This document shows, one piece after another, positions 16,596 to 26,388 of a DNA stretch of 64,000 bases (its first letter is position 1; each line of letters opens with the position of its first letter). The position numbers were made by a program, and so were the translations under genes. This DNA is from 39-52-133 sp035531075 (GTDB lineage Bacteria > Pseudomonadota > Gammaproteobacteria > Burkholderiales > Gallionellaceae). The DNA lies in contig DATKTO010000038.1 in the NCBI GenBank assembly GCA_035531075.1, forward strand, positions 1 to 64,000, in the 5' to 3' direction. Under the pieces are notes generated by a model. That model saw nothing but the letters and a program-made list of their open reading frames with translations, did not search any database and was not told the origin of the DNA.

Positions 16596-17423
16596 TTATT
16601 GCCAATCTTTCTTCGTTTTCTGCTTGGAACATTTCACCTGAAACAGCTTGCGGTCTTGCAGCCGTATTGCCGTCAGAACGCCACCCCACAAACAACCCGT
16701 ATCAAGCGCAATCACGTTTGGCTTGACGATCAACCCTAGCGCTGACCAGTGTCCAAATACCACGGTTGCGTCTGCAGTAGCGCGCTGCGGCATGTCAAAC
16801 CATGGCAGGAAACCTTCCGGCACATCACCTAGCTCCCCTTTGAACTTGAATTGCATTTCGCCCTGTGCAGAGCAAATCCGCATGCGGCTCAGCGCATTGG
16901 TGATCACACGCAAACGGCTGTAGCCGGTGAGTGTATCGTCCCAACCATGAGGCGTGTTGCCGTACATTTTTTCAAGGAAGGTAATGTAATCCGCACCGCG
17001 CAGAGCCTGTTCTACTTCATGAGCCAGTTGCTGCGCCTTTGCCATACTCCATCCCGGCAGCAGACCGGCATGCAACAGCACGTAATTATCCTGCACGTGC
17101 AGCATGCGCTGCTGCCGCAACCATGTCAGCAGCTCATCGCGGTCAGGCGCTGCAAGAATCTCGTCCAGCGTATCGCTGGGATGCAACTTCGCCACCCCTG
17201 CTGCCACTGCGAGCAAGTGCAGGTCATGATTGCCCAGCACGGTAATCGCGGCATCGCCCATGGACTTGATCAGCCTTAGCACTTGCAAAGAACCAGAACC
17301 GCGGTTCACCAGATCGCCAACCAGCCACAGTTGGTCCTTGCGCGAGTCGAACTGTATCAGCCTGAGCATTTGCTCTAGCTCTGTGTAGCAGCCCTGAATG
17401 TCACCTACCGCGTAAATGCTCAT
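16596..17423 (-). CDS. apaH: Symmetrical diadenosine tetraphosphatase
   Basis: 275 residues starting MSIYAVGDIQGCYTELEQML at 17423. Metallophosphatase motifs are GDIQGC, GDLVNRGSGS and GNHDLHLLAV, followed by the ApaH-typical VLLHAGLLPGW and WDDTLTGYSRLRVITNALSRMR. It cleaves Ap4A to two ADP. An open frame continues upstream through a dispersed repeat; that extension (PRRREPS...DPRLRGDD) is repeat translation, so the internal ATG is the true start. Confidence 0.96.
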   Translation of the reverse strand: MSIYAVGDIQGCYTELEQMLRLIQFDSRKDQLWLVGDLVNRGSGSLQVLRLIKSMGDAAITVLGNHDLHLLAVAAGVAKLHPSDTLDEILAAPDRDELLTWLRQQRMLHVQDNYVLLHAGLLPGWSMAKAQQLAHEVEQALRGADYITFLEKMYGNTPHGWDDTLTGYSRLRVITNALSRMRICSAQGEMQFKFKGELGDVPEGFLPWFDMPQRATADATVVFGHWSALGLIVKPNVIALDTGCLWGGVLTAIRLQDRKLFQVKCSKQKTKKDWQ

Positions 17424-17456
17424 GTTAAATAACTTGCTTAAGGATGCGCTGATGAA

Positions 17457-17530
17457 GTCGTCATCCCCGCGCAGGCGGGGATCCATCTGATTGATTGTAC
17501 TGGGTTCCCGCCTTCGCGGGAACGACGAAT
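17457..17530. repeat. Dispersed palindromic repeat pair (REP/BIME-like)
   Basis: GTCATCCCCGCGCAGGCGGGG (from 17459) and an inverted partner GGTTCCCGCCTTCGCGGGAACG (near 17503-17524) flank a short AT-rich spacer. Each half is itself a hairpin. A related copy lies at 32765-32840. This is the common GTCATTCCCGCGCAGGCGGGAATCC family seen across many Proteobacteria, usually mobilised by RAYT transposases. No RAYT gene is in the window. Confidence 0.85.
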
Positions 17531-17535
17531 GTGAC

Positions 17536-18633
17536 TTAATCAGTGTTTCCGTAGTTTTCATCTTTCAACAGCGCTTCAAATTCCCGGCCGATGACTGGCG
17601 CGCTAAATCGCTGCTCGACCCATACCCTGCCCTGCCTGGCCATCTGCGAGCGTTTCTCGACATTGCTTGCCAGCTCAATGATCGCATCACGCCACAAGAC
17701 AATATCGCCGGGAGGCAACAACATTCCCGTCACATCGGGCAGCAAGGTTTCCGGTATGCCGCCGATATCGCTGCATAGCACTGGAACACCGCTTGCTTGC
17801 GCCTCGATAGAGACGCGGCCAAAGGTTTCCGACTCGACCGATGGCATCGCCAGCATGTCCATAGCCGCATAAAACGGCCGCACATCCGAGGTCCACTTAT
17901 GCCGCGCATGACGTGAAGCAAAGCCACCGTCATTTATGATCTTGTCCAGCGCTTCGGCACCATGACCATCACCCAGCCAGAAGGCTTTCAGGTTGGGTAT
18001 TGCGAACATTGCCTGATTGGCCGCATCAGCCAGCTGCAAAAACCCCTTATCCGGATGCAGCGCACCCAGAAATCCCAACACGATGTCATCATCCGCATAG
18101 CCCAGATTTTTGCGCGTCAGCTGGCGCAAATCAGGGTCAGGCTTGAAGTAATCCAGATTCAGCGGATTGTACAACACCCGCATATGCTCAGCCTTCACGC
18201 CGCGTGCGATGAATTTTTTCTTCATGAAGTCGGAAATCACAATAAAGCGGTCAGCCATACGCGGAATAAAGTAGTTGGTGGCCGGTCGCATCGGGAAATC
18301 CATATGCTTAAACAGTGCCAGTTTCACTCCGAGCAAACGGGCGAGTATGGCCAATGGCCAGTATTCCTTGCTGAAGCTGCCAATGATCCAGTCCGGACGG
18401 TACTGACGGGATACCTTCCACACCGTGCGGAATCCACGCGGATCAAATGCGTTGCGAAACACGCCGTCATGTAACACCACGCCGCTATCCAGCAATCCGG
18501 TGTGGATGGGCGATCCCGGATAAACGATCGCAGCGACGGAATGGCCCGCTTGCTGCATGGTGCGCGCAAGCGTGATGAAATGGCTCTCCGTTCCGCCGCC
18601 GCCGCGATTGCTACCGACAAACAATAGCTTCAT
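17536..18633 (-). CDS. Glycosyltransferase, family 4 type (GT-B)
   Basis: 365 residues. The N-terminus FVGSNRGGGGTESHFITLAR is the acceptor-side glycine loop of GT4 enzymes. The C-terminal half has LGFLGALHPDKGF and SVESETFGRVSIEAQASGVPVL, the E-x7-E donor-sugar signature. It likely adds a sugar to lipopolysaccharide core or another envelope glycan. Its start overlaps the stop of the polysaccharide deacetylase gene by 4 bases (ATGA), so the two are co-translated. Confidence 0.88.
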   Translation of the reverse strand: MKLLFVGSNRGGGGTESHFITLARTMQQAGHSVAAIVYPGSPIHTGLLDSGVVLHDGVFRNAFDPRGFRTVWKVSRQYRPDWIIGSFSKEYWPLAILARLLGVKLALFKHMDFPMRPATNYFIPRMADRFIVISDFMKKKFIARGVKAEHMRVLYNPLNLDYFKPDPDLRQLTRKNLGYADDDIVLGFLGALHPDKGFLQLADAANQAMFAIPNLKAFWLGDGHGAEALDKIINDGGFASRHARHKWTSDVRPFYAAMDMLAMPSVESETFGRVSIEAQASGVPVLCSDIGGIPETLLPDVTGMLLPPGDIVLWRDAIIELASNVEKRSQMARQGRVWVEQRFSAPVIGREFEALLKDENYGNTD

Positions 18634-19349
18634 CCGCGCTTGTCCTCGTATTTTGTCAGCAGCTTCAGCATAAACAGATACAGCATGTTGCTGCCGCTAA
18701 TCAGCACACGCCGTAGCAGCATGAGGTCGTCACCGGGGCGTGTGCGCCCCCGATTTACCGTCGTCGCGGCGCTATACCCCGCGCTGCGCGCTGCATTGGC
18801 AACACGGTCATCGAAGTCACCATAGGGATAGCAAAACTGGGTGACAGGTGCGCCCGTCAGCGCCTCAAGGTCAGCCTTGCTGCCCGCCAGCTCAGTCTGC
18901 AATTCTTCCTCCGTGCATTTTGACAAGCGCGGGTGTGTGCGTGAATGTGCCCCCACCTCCATACCAGCAGCATGCCACGACTTGATTTGATCATCCGTCA
19001 TCAGCTTTTTCTTAACATTAAGCGTGGCCGCATCCCAGTCATTATACTGGCCGGTACGACTGCTGACGAAATAACAGGTGGCGCGAAAGCCAAAGGTGTT
19101 CAGAATGGGCATGGCCTGTTGCAGCGTATCAAGGTATCCATCGTCGAACGTAATCGCGACGACTTTGCCGGTTTTCTCGCCGCGCAAATACGGCATGGCT
19201 TCCGACATGGAAAGTCCCTGATAACCCAGCAATTTCAACAGCCACATTTGCCTGCCAAAAGCACCCGTACGCACATAAAGACCGCGCAATCTTGCGCCTT
19301 CAGGCGGCTCGCCAATATTGTGGTACATAAGAATCGGGATGTTTTTCAT
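18630..19349 (-). CDS. Polysaccharide deacetylase (NodB / carbohydrate esterase 4 family)
   Basis: 239 residues. The catalytic motifs of CE4 are clear: AITFDDGY (metal-binding Asp-Asp), AHSRTHPRLS (H-x3-H) and CYPYGDFDD. PILMYHNIGEPP at the N-terminus is the usual beginning of the cytoplasmic or membrane-side members placed in LPS loci. There is no signal peptide. It forms a two-gene unit with the glycosyltransferase downstream and is divergent from msbA. Confidence 0.9.
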   Translation of the reverse strand: MKNIPILMYHNIGEPPEGARLRGLYVRTGAFGRQMWLLKLLGYQGLSMSEAMPYLRGEKTGKVVAITFDDGYLDTLQQAMPILNTFGFRATCYFVSSRTGQYNDWDAATLNVKKKLMTDDQIKSWHAAGMEVGAHSRTHPRLSKCTEEELQTELAGSKADLEALTGAPVTQFCYPYGDFDDRVANAARSAGYSAATTVNRGRTRPGDDLMLLRRVLISGSNMLYLFMLKLLTKYEDKRG

Positions 19350-19514
19350 GACGCCGCCTTTAATTTTTCAGAATACTTTAAAATTTTAACAGATTGGATC
19401 ATAACGAGGGGGGGTAGCCGATATACAACGCTCAGCAACATCCTGCTGAATTTCATAACTAATCAGCTTGGATGACGATTCTTATCATGTGAGAAGGAGG
19501 GGTTTTCTGATAAA

Positions 19515-21317
19515 GTGCGCATCATGAACATTACAAATTCCCAACTCTATCTGCGCCTGTTAAGTTATGTTAAGCCCTATTGGCGCATTTTCCTGCTTTC
19601 CATTGTTGCAACGGCGATCACCGCTTCAACAGAACCGCTGCTGCCCGCCCTGTTGAAACCCATGCTGGACGGCACATTCGTGAACAGGGATGAAACGATT
19701 ATCCGCCTGGTTCCCGTATTTATACTGCTGATCTTTCTGGTCAGAGGCATCGCATCTTTTGTCAGCGCCTATACCATAGGCTGGGTGGGCGACAAGGTGG
19801 TGATGGATTTGCGCAATGAGATGTTTCGCAAGCTGATGACATTACATACGCGCTACTATGACGACCATGCAACGGGTCAACTGATCTCCAAATTCACTTT
19901 TGATGTGACACGCGTCACAGAAGCCGCCACCAACGTGGTTACAGTTACGATACGCGACAGTATTATCATTGTTGGCCTGATGGGCTGGCTGCTTTACCTT
20001 AACTGGAAACTCACCATGATCACGCTGATCATGTTGCCTGTCATTGCGATGGTCATACGCGTGATCAATGTCCGCATGCGCAGTTCCAGCCGTGACTCGC
20101 AACGGGCAATGGGCAATGTGACACAGGTAATTGAAGAGAGTATTACCGCACATAAAGTTGTTAAACTATTTGGCGGGCAGCAATATGAAAGCGAACGCTT
20201 TAGCGATCGTGCCAACTGGGTGCGCCGCTACTCAATGAAACAAACCGCAGCAAACGCAGCAAACGTACCTATCGTGCAAATGGTCGCGGCGTTTGCACTG
20301 GCGTTTCTCTTTTATCTGGCCATAGAACAATCGCGTACCGATGGCAAAACGGTTGGTGAATTTTTGTCCTATATTGTAGCGATGATGATGTTGACTTCGC
20401 CACTGAAACGCATAGCCGGTGTGAGCGTCTACCTGCAAAATGGATTGGCCGCTGCAGAAAGCGTATTCGAGCTGCTGGACACGCCTAACGAAAGCGATAC
20501 GGGCAAGATAGAAATCGAGCGCGCCAAGGGAACAATTGCTTTTGAGCATGTGAACTTCAGTTACCAGCCAGACCACGCGGATGCACGCTTGGCTTTGCGC
20601 GATATTTGCCTGGATATTCCCGCAGGGCAGTCCGTTGCACTGGTAGGCGCATCCGGCAGCGGCAAAACAACCATCGCAAATCTGGTGCCACGTTTTTATT
20701 CTCCCACCTCTGGGCGCATTACGCTGGATGGACACGATCTTGCCGACCTGACCCTCGCCAGCCTGCGCGCCAATATTGCGCTGGTCAGCCAGGAGGTTGT
20801 GCTGTTTAACGACACTGTGGCAGCGAATATCGCCTATGGCCAGATCCGCGAAGTACCGGAAGCTGAAATTATTGCGGCAGCGACTGCTGCACATGCAATG
20901 GAATTTATCAAGGAGATGCCACAGGGCTTGAATACGCTGGTGGGGGAAAAGGGTGTACGCCTGTCCGGCGGACAGCGACAGCGCATCGCCATTGCGCGCG
21001 CCATACTCAAGAACGCACCCATACTGATACTGGATGAGGCGACCTCTGCACTGGATAGCGAGTCTGAACGTCATGTACAGGCCGCGCTGGAGACATTAAT
21101 GCGTGGGCGCACAACGCTGGTAATTGCACACCGCTTGTCTACCATCGAAAAAGCCGATCGCATTGTAGTTATGCAAAAAGGCCAGATCGTGGAAATGGGC
21201 ACGCACCGGGAATTGCTGGACAAGACCGGCGTATATGCGCAGCTGCATCATATCCAGTTTGAACTGAATGAAACTGTCAGTGAAAATTCAACGCCTTCCG
21301 ATACAGCTTCAATTTAA
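19515..21317 (+). CDS. msbA: Lipid A flippase MsbA (ABC exporter, fused permease-ATPase)
   Basis: 600 residues, the usual length. Six membrane segments occupy about residues 1-320. The ATPase follows with Walker A GASGSGKTT, Q-loop VSQEVVLFND, signature LSGGQRQR, Walker B LILDEATSALD and the switch histidine in VIAHRLST. MsbA flips core-lipid A across the inner membrane, which fits the surrounding LPS genes. The start is a GTG at 19515 (or the ATG at 19524); AGGAGG ends at 19500, rather distant from either. Confidence 0.95.
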   Translation: MRIMNITNSQLYLRLLSYVKPYWRIFLLSIVATAITASTEPLLPALLKPMLDGTFVNRDETIIRLVPVFILLIFLVRGIASFVSAYTIGWVGDKVVMDLRNEMFRKLMTLHTRYYDDHATGQLISKFTFDVTRVTEAATNVVTVTIRDSIIIVGLMGWLLYLNWKLTMITLIMLPVIAMVIRVINVRMRSSSRDSQRAMGNVTQVIEESITAHKVVKLFGGQQYESERFSDRANWVRRYSMKQTAANAANVPIVQMVAAFALAFLFYLAIEQSRTDGKTVGEFLSYIVAMMMLTSPLKRIAGVSVYLQNGLAAAESVFELLDTPNESDTGKIEIERAKGTIAFEHVNFSYQPDHADARLALRDICLDIPAGQSVALVGASGSGKTTIANLVPRFYSPTSGRITLDGHDLADLTLASLRANIALVSQEVVLFNDTVAANIAYGQIREVPEAEIIAAATAAHAMEFIKEMPQGLNTLVGEKGVRLSGGQRQRIAIARAILKNAPILILDEATSALDSESERHVQAALETLMRGRTTLVIAHRLSTIEKADRIVVMQKGQIVEMGTHRELLDKTGVYAQLHHIQFELNETVSENSTPSDTASI

Positions 21318-21349
21318 TTATTACTGCACGAGTTAACCGGCCCCGGACC

Positions 21350-22108
21350 ATGAATGTGAATTTGCCCCCCGTCCTCTTAACCTCATGTATCTATATAGCC
21401 GACCATGCCGTCAAGTTGACCGATCCAACGGAGCGAATCAACTACACGCTCGAGTCTATTGAGAAATGGCTGAGCATTGCACCCGGCATACGTTTGATTG
21501 TATGCGACAGCTCAGGATTTGATTTTGCTCCTGCAGTAAAAGAAAAATTTTCCCAAGCCGATATCGAATGCCTTTTTTTTGTGGCAGATAAAAATCTGGT
21601 TCAATATCATGGCAAGGGTTATGGCGAAGGGGAAATCATCAGGTATGCATTGCAAAATTCTAACCATTTAAAGCAGTCCGATTTCTTTGCAAAATGCACT
21701 GCGAAATTATGGGTTGAAAATTTCAAGGAATGTCTGGACGAGTGGAATGGAAAATTTTTGTGCAAGGGCACATTTTCAAATGTGTTTTCACTCAAGAAAA
21801 CCTGTTTTGATCACATTGACACCAGATTTTACCTGGTCAGCAAGGATTTTTATTTTAAATATCTTATAGATGCGCATATAAATCTGGGCGGAACTACGGG
21901 CATGAGCATAGAAGACAGTTTTCGCAATGTCATTTTGGAAAATCGTTTGAAGGGTGTGATATTTAATACACCCCCTGTCATAGGCGGTGTAGGCGGTGGA
22001 ACAGGGAAGTATTACAACATCAAACTCACAAAAAAGATCAAAGAGTCATTAAGATCCAAAATAGCAAAGTTAAATCCATCTTTCAGATATTTATTCAATT
22101 GCAGCTGA
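21350..22108 (+). CDS. Uncharacterised protein of the polysaccharide locus, possibly a glycosyltransferase
   Basis: 252 residues, not recognised with certainty. It starts PPVLLTSCIYIADHAVKLTD and contains IRLIVCDSSGFDFAP, QYHGKGYGEGEIIRYALQ and DFFAKCTAKLWVENF, a layout like small GT-A enzymes that bind a donor after an early beta strand. MSIEDSFRNVIL near the C-terminus could be the acceptor-side acidic motif. No membrane segment. It is 32 bases after msbA and lower in G+C, so it may be a recent arrival read from the msbA promoter. Confidence 0.55.
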   Translation: MNVNLPPVLLTSCIYIADHAVKLTDPTERINYTLESIEKWLSIAPGIRLIVCDSSGFDFAPAVKEKFSQADIECLFFVADKNLVQYHGKGYGEGEIIRYALQNSNHLKQSDFFAKCTAKLWVENFKECLDEWNGKFLCKGTFSNVFSLKKTCFDHIDTRFYLVSKDFYFKYLIDAHINLGGTTGMSIEDSFRNVILENRLKGVIFNTPPVIGGVGGGTGKYYNIKLTKKIKESLRSKIAKLNPSFRYLFNCS

Positions 22109-22345
22109 TTTATCCCTGCATACATTACTGATAGACCAGACAAGTTTTGTTATTTAATTACTACCACTTTACTTATCTCTTTCCATTCCTGATTTCCTGA
22201 ACTATTAGGGGCCGAATGTCTAAAGTTTAGTTAATAGTATTTGCTGGGCATATTTGTATTCAAACTGTAAACTTGATGCCAACTATGCTGTTACATATTA
22301 CATTTTGCATATGCAATTAAATTCTTATCAAATAGAAGGAATCAA

Positions 22346-22927
22346 GTGAGTAAACATCTAGATTTGGGTTGTGGTGGGTTTCCGAGAAATCCTTACAATT
22401 GCGATGAGTTATTTGGCATCGATCAATCAAGCCAGTTCGTTGACGCTGAGGTAAGGGCTTGTCAGTTAGGGTTGGAGCCATTCCCATATCCAACAGATTA
22501 TTTTGACTCTGTATCAGCGTATGACTTGTTTGAACATATTCCGCGCCAATCAATTAACTACGCTAACAACAAAATTCATTTTCCATTTATAGAGGTTATG
22601 CAAGAGATATGGAGGGTCCTTAAACCCGATGGTAAGTTATTTGCATTAACACCAGCCTACCCGGCAAAACAGGCTTTTCAAGATCCAACTCATGTAAACT
22701 TTATAACTGAAGAGACCCATTCATATTTTTGCGGCAACGATCCTCTTGCTGCTCGCTATGGATTTAGTGGGCGCTTTGACACAATTTTAGTTAAGTCTGT
22801 TTTACCCGAAGAGATCTATGGTGACAGTTCATTAAAATTTCAATGGCGCCGTTTCAGGTATAAATATTTTAAGGGTGGTCTTAGCCACCTGACTTGGGAG
22901 TTGATAGCCAAGAAAAATCAAACATGA
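22346..22927 (+). CDS. Class I SAM-dependent methyltransferase
   Basis: 193 residues beginning with a GTG (AGAAGGA upstream). HLDLGCGGFPRNP is motif I for SAM binding, ELFGIDQSS carries the acidic residue of motif II, and YDLFEHIPR and VLKPDGKLFALTPAYP are motifs IV-VI of Methyltransf_11-like enzymes. The short length and context suggest sugar or lipid-linked glycan methylation. The gene is AT-rich and preceded by a 237-bp AT-rich gap with no gene. Confidence 0.8.
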   Translation: MSKHLDLGCGGFPRNPYNCDELFGIDQSSQFVDAEVRACQLGLEPFPYPTDYFDSVSAYDLFEHIPRQSINYANNKIHFPFIEVMQEIWRVLKPDGKLFALTPAYPAKQAFQDPTHVNFITEETHSYFCGNDPLAARYGFSGRFDTILVKSVLPEEIYGDSSLKFQWRRFRYKYFKGGLSHLTWELIAKKNQT

Positions 22928-23022
22928 ACAAATGCCGCCGGATTAAAGTTTAATATGCAGCCTGACAGTCGCGGCAGAATGGTCATGGATACGCATCCAG
23001 TACACCGCGACAAAGCCGATAG

Positions 23023-23913
23023 CTAACGAAATCGCTTTAACTGCCGTCTCAACTTTCGCGCTATTCTCGACAACATGGATTTCTGGTGCGCCCCGTAATC
23101 TGACTCATATTCCCAATTTGATTGAAGTACGACCCCTAAATATTGATGACGCAATCTTTCGATCGTTTCCCCCTGTTTTTTCAAAGTGAAATATTGCCAG
23201 TCATAGTGGTAAAATCGGAACAACGGCTCAATCGGATACAGCGGAATACTTTTAAATTTCAACAATGCCTCGCCATACCAACGAATTTCTGCAGGAAAAG
23301 ATTCTACGGCGTCCCATAATGTCATCCCTTTGGGAGCCAGATATTTATCAGAAAGATCTTTCCACACTTTAGATGACCAAATCATTGGTGGTGGACCAAA
23401 ATCATAATTGGGACCAACCCTGGTAAATATTGCTTTTCCCCCTTCGCTTTCCGAAGTATATTCTTCGACAATTTGATGCCTGTTCTTATTTTCAGCCAAC
23501 TGTAACAACTCTTTACTTTGATGGCACACCGTATATGGCACGCCGTCCTGAGAAATAAAGTCTTTTTCTCCAAACTCTTTAATGAACATAGAGTCTGAAT
23601 CCAAGCACACATAATTCTCTGCTATTCCCAATCTCCAAAACTCAGACTTTACGACTTGCTGAGAAATCCCCCCTGGAAGTTTGTACATTCTTTCTACATT
23701 CGCATGCGGGTTGGCAGACACAATCTCTTCATCTGAGAGCCATTTGCAACGCCCCGAGCCAACACGATTTAGAAATAATTGTCGATCTGCTTCTGGCACC
23801 GAGATATAAAATTCCAAACCTTCAATATTAAATTTTTCAATACTATCTACCAGACGCTTCGCCCTCAGCACATCATGATGATATGATTTGCAATATAAAA
23901 CAATGTCTTTCAT
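23023..23913 (-). CDS. DUF6492-like protein, putative glycosyltransferase
   Basis: 296 residues from MKDIVLYCKSYHHDVLRA; an upstream in-frame start lacks support. It has GT-A-like features: an early strand, EFYISVPEADR, then ISQQVVKSEFWRLG and YVCLDSDSMFIKEF with a DxD motif suited to a metal-nucleotide-sugar site, and PPPMIWSSKVW. This resembles the DUF6492 family often found in capsule and LPS regions. The product is unknown. It is convergent with the methyltransferase gene and divergent from the GT2 gene. Confidence 0.6.
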   Translation of the reverse strand: MKDIVLYCKSYHHDVLRAKRLVDSIEKFNIEGLEFYISVPEADRQLFLNRVGSGRCKWLSDEEIVSANPHANVERMYKLPGGISQQVVKSEFWRLGIAENYVCLDSDSMFIKEFGEKDFISQDGVPYTVCHQSKELLQLAENKNRHQIVEEYTSESEGGKAIFTRVGPNYDFGPPPMIWSSKVWKDLSDKYLAPKGMTLWDAVESFPAEIRWYGEALLKFKSIPLYPIEPLFRFYHYDWQYFTLKKQGETIERLRHQYLGVVLQSNWEYESDYGAHQKSMLSRIARKLRRQLKRFR

Positions 23914-23974
23914 AATGTTATTCCATAAATATTGTATAGGTCTTACATGAGGCCGACTTTTCACCCAAATTATA

Positions 23975-24937
23975 ATGTGTAAGCCTTATATTGACCTTAT
24001 TCTTCTCAGTTACGGCAAGTTTCAGACTACCACACAACCCTGTTTGGACTCTTTGCTCCCGGATATCAAAGATCCTGCTTTTAGACTGACGATTATAGAC
24101 AACTGTTCGCCTGATGACAGCGCGGAGCAGATTCGCAATTACATAAAAAATCACTCCCAAGTACGTACGTTCTATCTTGAATCCAACACCGGTTTTGCTG
24201 GCGGAATGAATTTCGGAGCCAGTCAGGCCACCGCAGAGTGGCTGCTGCTCGTCAACAGCGATACCGTTTTTCTTGCAGGCGCACTTGATGCACTATATAA
24301 CGCATTAAAATCACAACCTGAAAATGTTGGCATGGTTGGCCCTATCACCAATGCTGCCGGAAATGGTCAAAATTACGATTTTCAGGGTGATAAACCAACT
24401 GTGATTGCAGAGGCTATGCAATTACAGAATCTGCCTAGCCATACGCTCATACCTACTTATAGACTTGATTTTTTCTGCGTTGCAATACGCAGATCGTTAT
24501 GGAATGAACTACAAGGTTTAGACCCTATCTATGGTTTAGGCTATTATGAAGATACTGATTTCAGTATGCGTGCAAAAGCCTTAGGCATCAGCATGATGAT
24601 ATGTGAAGACGCATTTGTATATCACATGGGCAGCTCTAGTTTCTCAACCAATCCCAAAACAAAGGCATTAATTAAACGCAACAAGAAAATTTTTCTGAAA
24701 CGACATCCCGATGCTGACCTTTACCATCAACGCGAAGGCAATCTGCAAGCTATCGAAGAATATTTGCGACTACGCGAAGGTGGCTGCTGGAACGACGGGT
24801 TGGAGCTGAGGCTGAAACATCGGCGTTTGACACTGTTACATAATCAACCACGCAGCCTATTTAAAAGATGGTTATGGCACAGGAAAATTCTCGGGACGTT
24901 GGCCAAGCTCGATTCCTGCTCTTCGCAAATCATATAA
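23975..24937 (+). CDS. Glycosyltransferase family 2 (rhamnosyltransferase-like)
   Basis: 320 residues. DLILLSYGKFQTT, LTIIDNCSPDDSA, SNTGFAGGMNFGASQA and LLLVNSDTVF (DxD-like NSD) are the standard GT2 GT-A motifs. YYEDTDFSMRAKALG is the catalytic-base region. It resembles rhamnosyltransferases of O-antigen synthesis (RfbF/WbbL type). It is transcribed alone between a divergent DUF6492 gene and a convergent O-antigen-ligase-like gene. Confidence 0.88.
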   Translation: MCKPYIDLILLSYGKFQTTTQPCLDSLLPDIKDPAFRLTIIDNCSPDDSAEQIRNYIKNHSQVRTFYLESNTGFAGGMNFGASQATAEWLLLVNSDTVFLAGALDALYNALKSQPENVGMVGPITNAAGNGQNYDFQGDKPTVIAEAMQLQNLPSHTLIPTYRLDFFCVAIRRSLWNELQGLDPIYGLGYYEDTDFSMRAKALGISMMICEDAFVYHMGSSSFSTNPKTKALIKRNKKIFLKRHPDADLYHQREGNLQAIEEYLRLREGGCWNDGLELRLKHRRLTLLHNQPRSLFKRWLWHRKILGTLAKLDSCSSQII

Positions 24938-24975
24938 CACTTGGTTCACTGTCCTGGCAACCGTTTACTCTCCCC

Positions 24976-26325
24976 CTAGACACTTTCATTCACACCACCC
25001 TTTAACGATAAGCCAGTAGCTAAAAGCCCTGCAATAATAATAGCGGTGAACGCAATCATCGCTTTATAATTAAAAACTTCATCGCTAAAAGACGCGGTTA
25101 ATAGACATATCATGTATGAGAATCCCATACATGCGACTTTCAAATAGTCGCTTCCCAATTTTATAAAATTGGCAAACAATCTCATGGGTAACCAAAAAAC
25201 CCAAAACACTCCTAACAGCCCGAAGATACCAAAATGTACAGACTGCGTGACCCATTCACTGTGAAAAAGTGCGCCGAATGCAAAGTCTCTAGCGTACTGA
25301 GTTGAAAAAGTCAGCAGCTCTGCCGCATCCTTTATATCAGCATAACCTCGCTCCCCCCAGCCGAAGAGAGGGCTATGCGAAAAATAGTAATAACCAAGCC
25401 GATAAAAAGTAACTCTCAGTCCAACTGAAGTGTCTTGTGCCATCCCTCCAAACCACGGGTATTGCAGCAACTCAAATGCAACCAAATCAACTCTAGCTTT
25501 AATGACACTATTGGTTTGATACAGAACAACCATTGCTGCAGATGTAAACAAAAAAAACATCAGGCTCTGCCACAATCTAGGCCTATATAAAATATAAGAA
25601 ACCAACAAAATAACAATAGGAAAGGCAGCCCACCCAGACCTGCTCCCACTTCTAATGGACAGGTATACGCCTAACACAAATGCTAACAACTTAACCATCG
25701 TATTAATCGTATAATTTTTTTTATAAATATCAACCGCAACGGATGCAAAACACATTAATCCAATCGACAAATTCATAAACCCAAATGCGAGAGGATCCAT
25801 AAACGATACTGTGGCCCTGTCCCCCCAGGCATCGCTAGGATCAAGGTAAACACTACTGACAAAGGCTGCGAAAACACAGATTGGAGCAGCCCAATCGAGA
25901 ATTTTTGCGAAGTTGATGCGCACGTAATATAAGAAAATAAAAATAGGCAATCCAATTACCCATCTTGCTTGTTCCAGATAGGGTTTATAAGTAAAAGATA
26001 ACCTTCCCAATTGCGAGATCATGATCGCAGCCGTATAGATTATGAAAACTAAAGCGATAGCCCTGATATATGGGATCTGCATCAACCTCAACTTCGCTCG
26101 AACCTGAAATAAGTGATATACAACGACTAGTACTGCCAGCACGGATAAATTTGTAGTCCAGTGCCTCACTCCCAAGTAGAGCGCGGGAGATAAAGCAATC
26201 AGAATAATTGCCAACTTCTCAAGCCGAGCCATAGACTTCCATTGCCTGCCCAGAAACAAGTGCTCTGAGGTATCCTCCAATGAGGATCTTTGAAATTTAT
26301 TTTTAAGCGAAGCAAGAAAATACAT
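24976..26325 (-). CDS. O-antigen ligase-like integral membrane protein (Wzy/WaaL family)
   Basis: 449 residues with about twelve hydrophobic segments. The large periplasmic loop between residues 270 and 370 carries LFGWGERGYADIKDAAELL, and the run YLSIRSGSRSGWAAFPIV is the sort of arginine-containing segment conserved in WaaL/Wzy_C proteins. It should act in the inner membrane, joining undecaprenyl-linked O-polysaccharide to lipid A-core or polymerising units. Ligase versus polymerase cannot be decided here; a second candidate polymerase lies at 47,031. The start lacks a good ribosome site. Confidence 0.78.
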   Translation of the reverse strand: MYFLASLKNKFQRSSLEDTSEHLFLGRQWKSMARLEKLAIILIALSPALYLGVRHWTTNLSVLAVLVVVYHLFQVRAKLRLMQIPYIRAIALVFIIYTAAIMISQLGRLSFTYKPYLEQARWVIGLPIFIFLYYVRINFAKILDWAAPICVFAAFVSSVYLDPSDAWGDRATVSFMDPLAFGFMNLSIGLMCFASVAVDIYKKNYTINTMVKLLAFVLGVYLSIRSGSRSGWAAFPIVILLVSYILYRPRLWQSLMFFLFTSAAMVVLYQTNSVIKARVDLVAFELLQYPWFGGMAQDTSVGLRVTFYRLGYYYFSHSPLFGWGERGYADIKDAAELLTFSTQYARDFAFGALFHSEWVTQSVHFGIFGLLGVFWVFWLPMRLFANFIKLGSDYLKVACMGFSYMICLLTASFSDEVFNYKAMIAFTAIIIAGLLATGLSLKGGVNESV

Positions 26326-26388
26326 AAAAAGGGGGAGTCCTGAATTTTGTTTACATGAATTTGTTAAAGCGGCCTCTAGCCTAACACA

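Noticed and set aside
17424..17561. N-terminal extension of ApaH (46 residues, PRRREPS...DPRLRGDD)
   Set aside because: It is translation of the dispersed palindromic repeat; the conserved ApaH start MSIYAVGDIQG lies inside and matches the family length.
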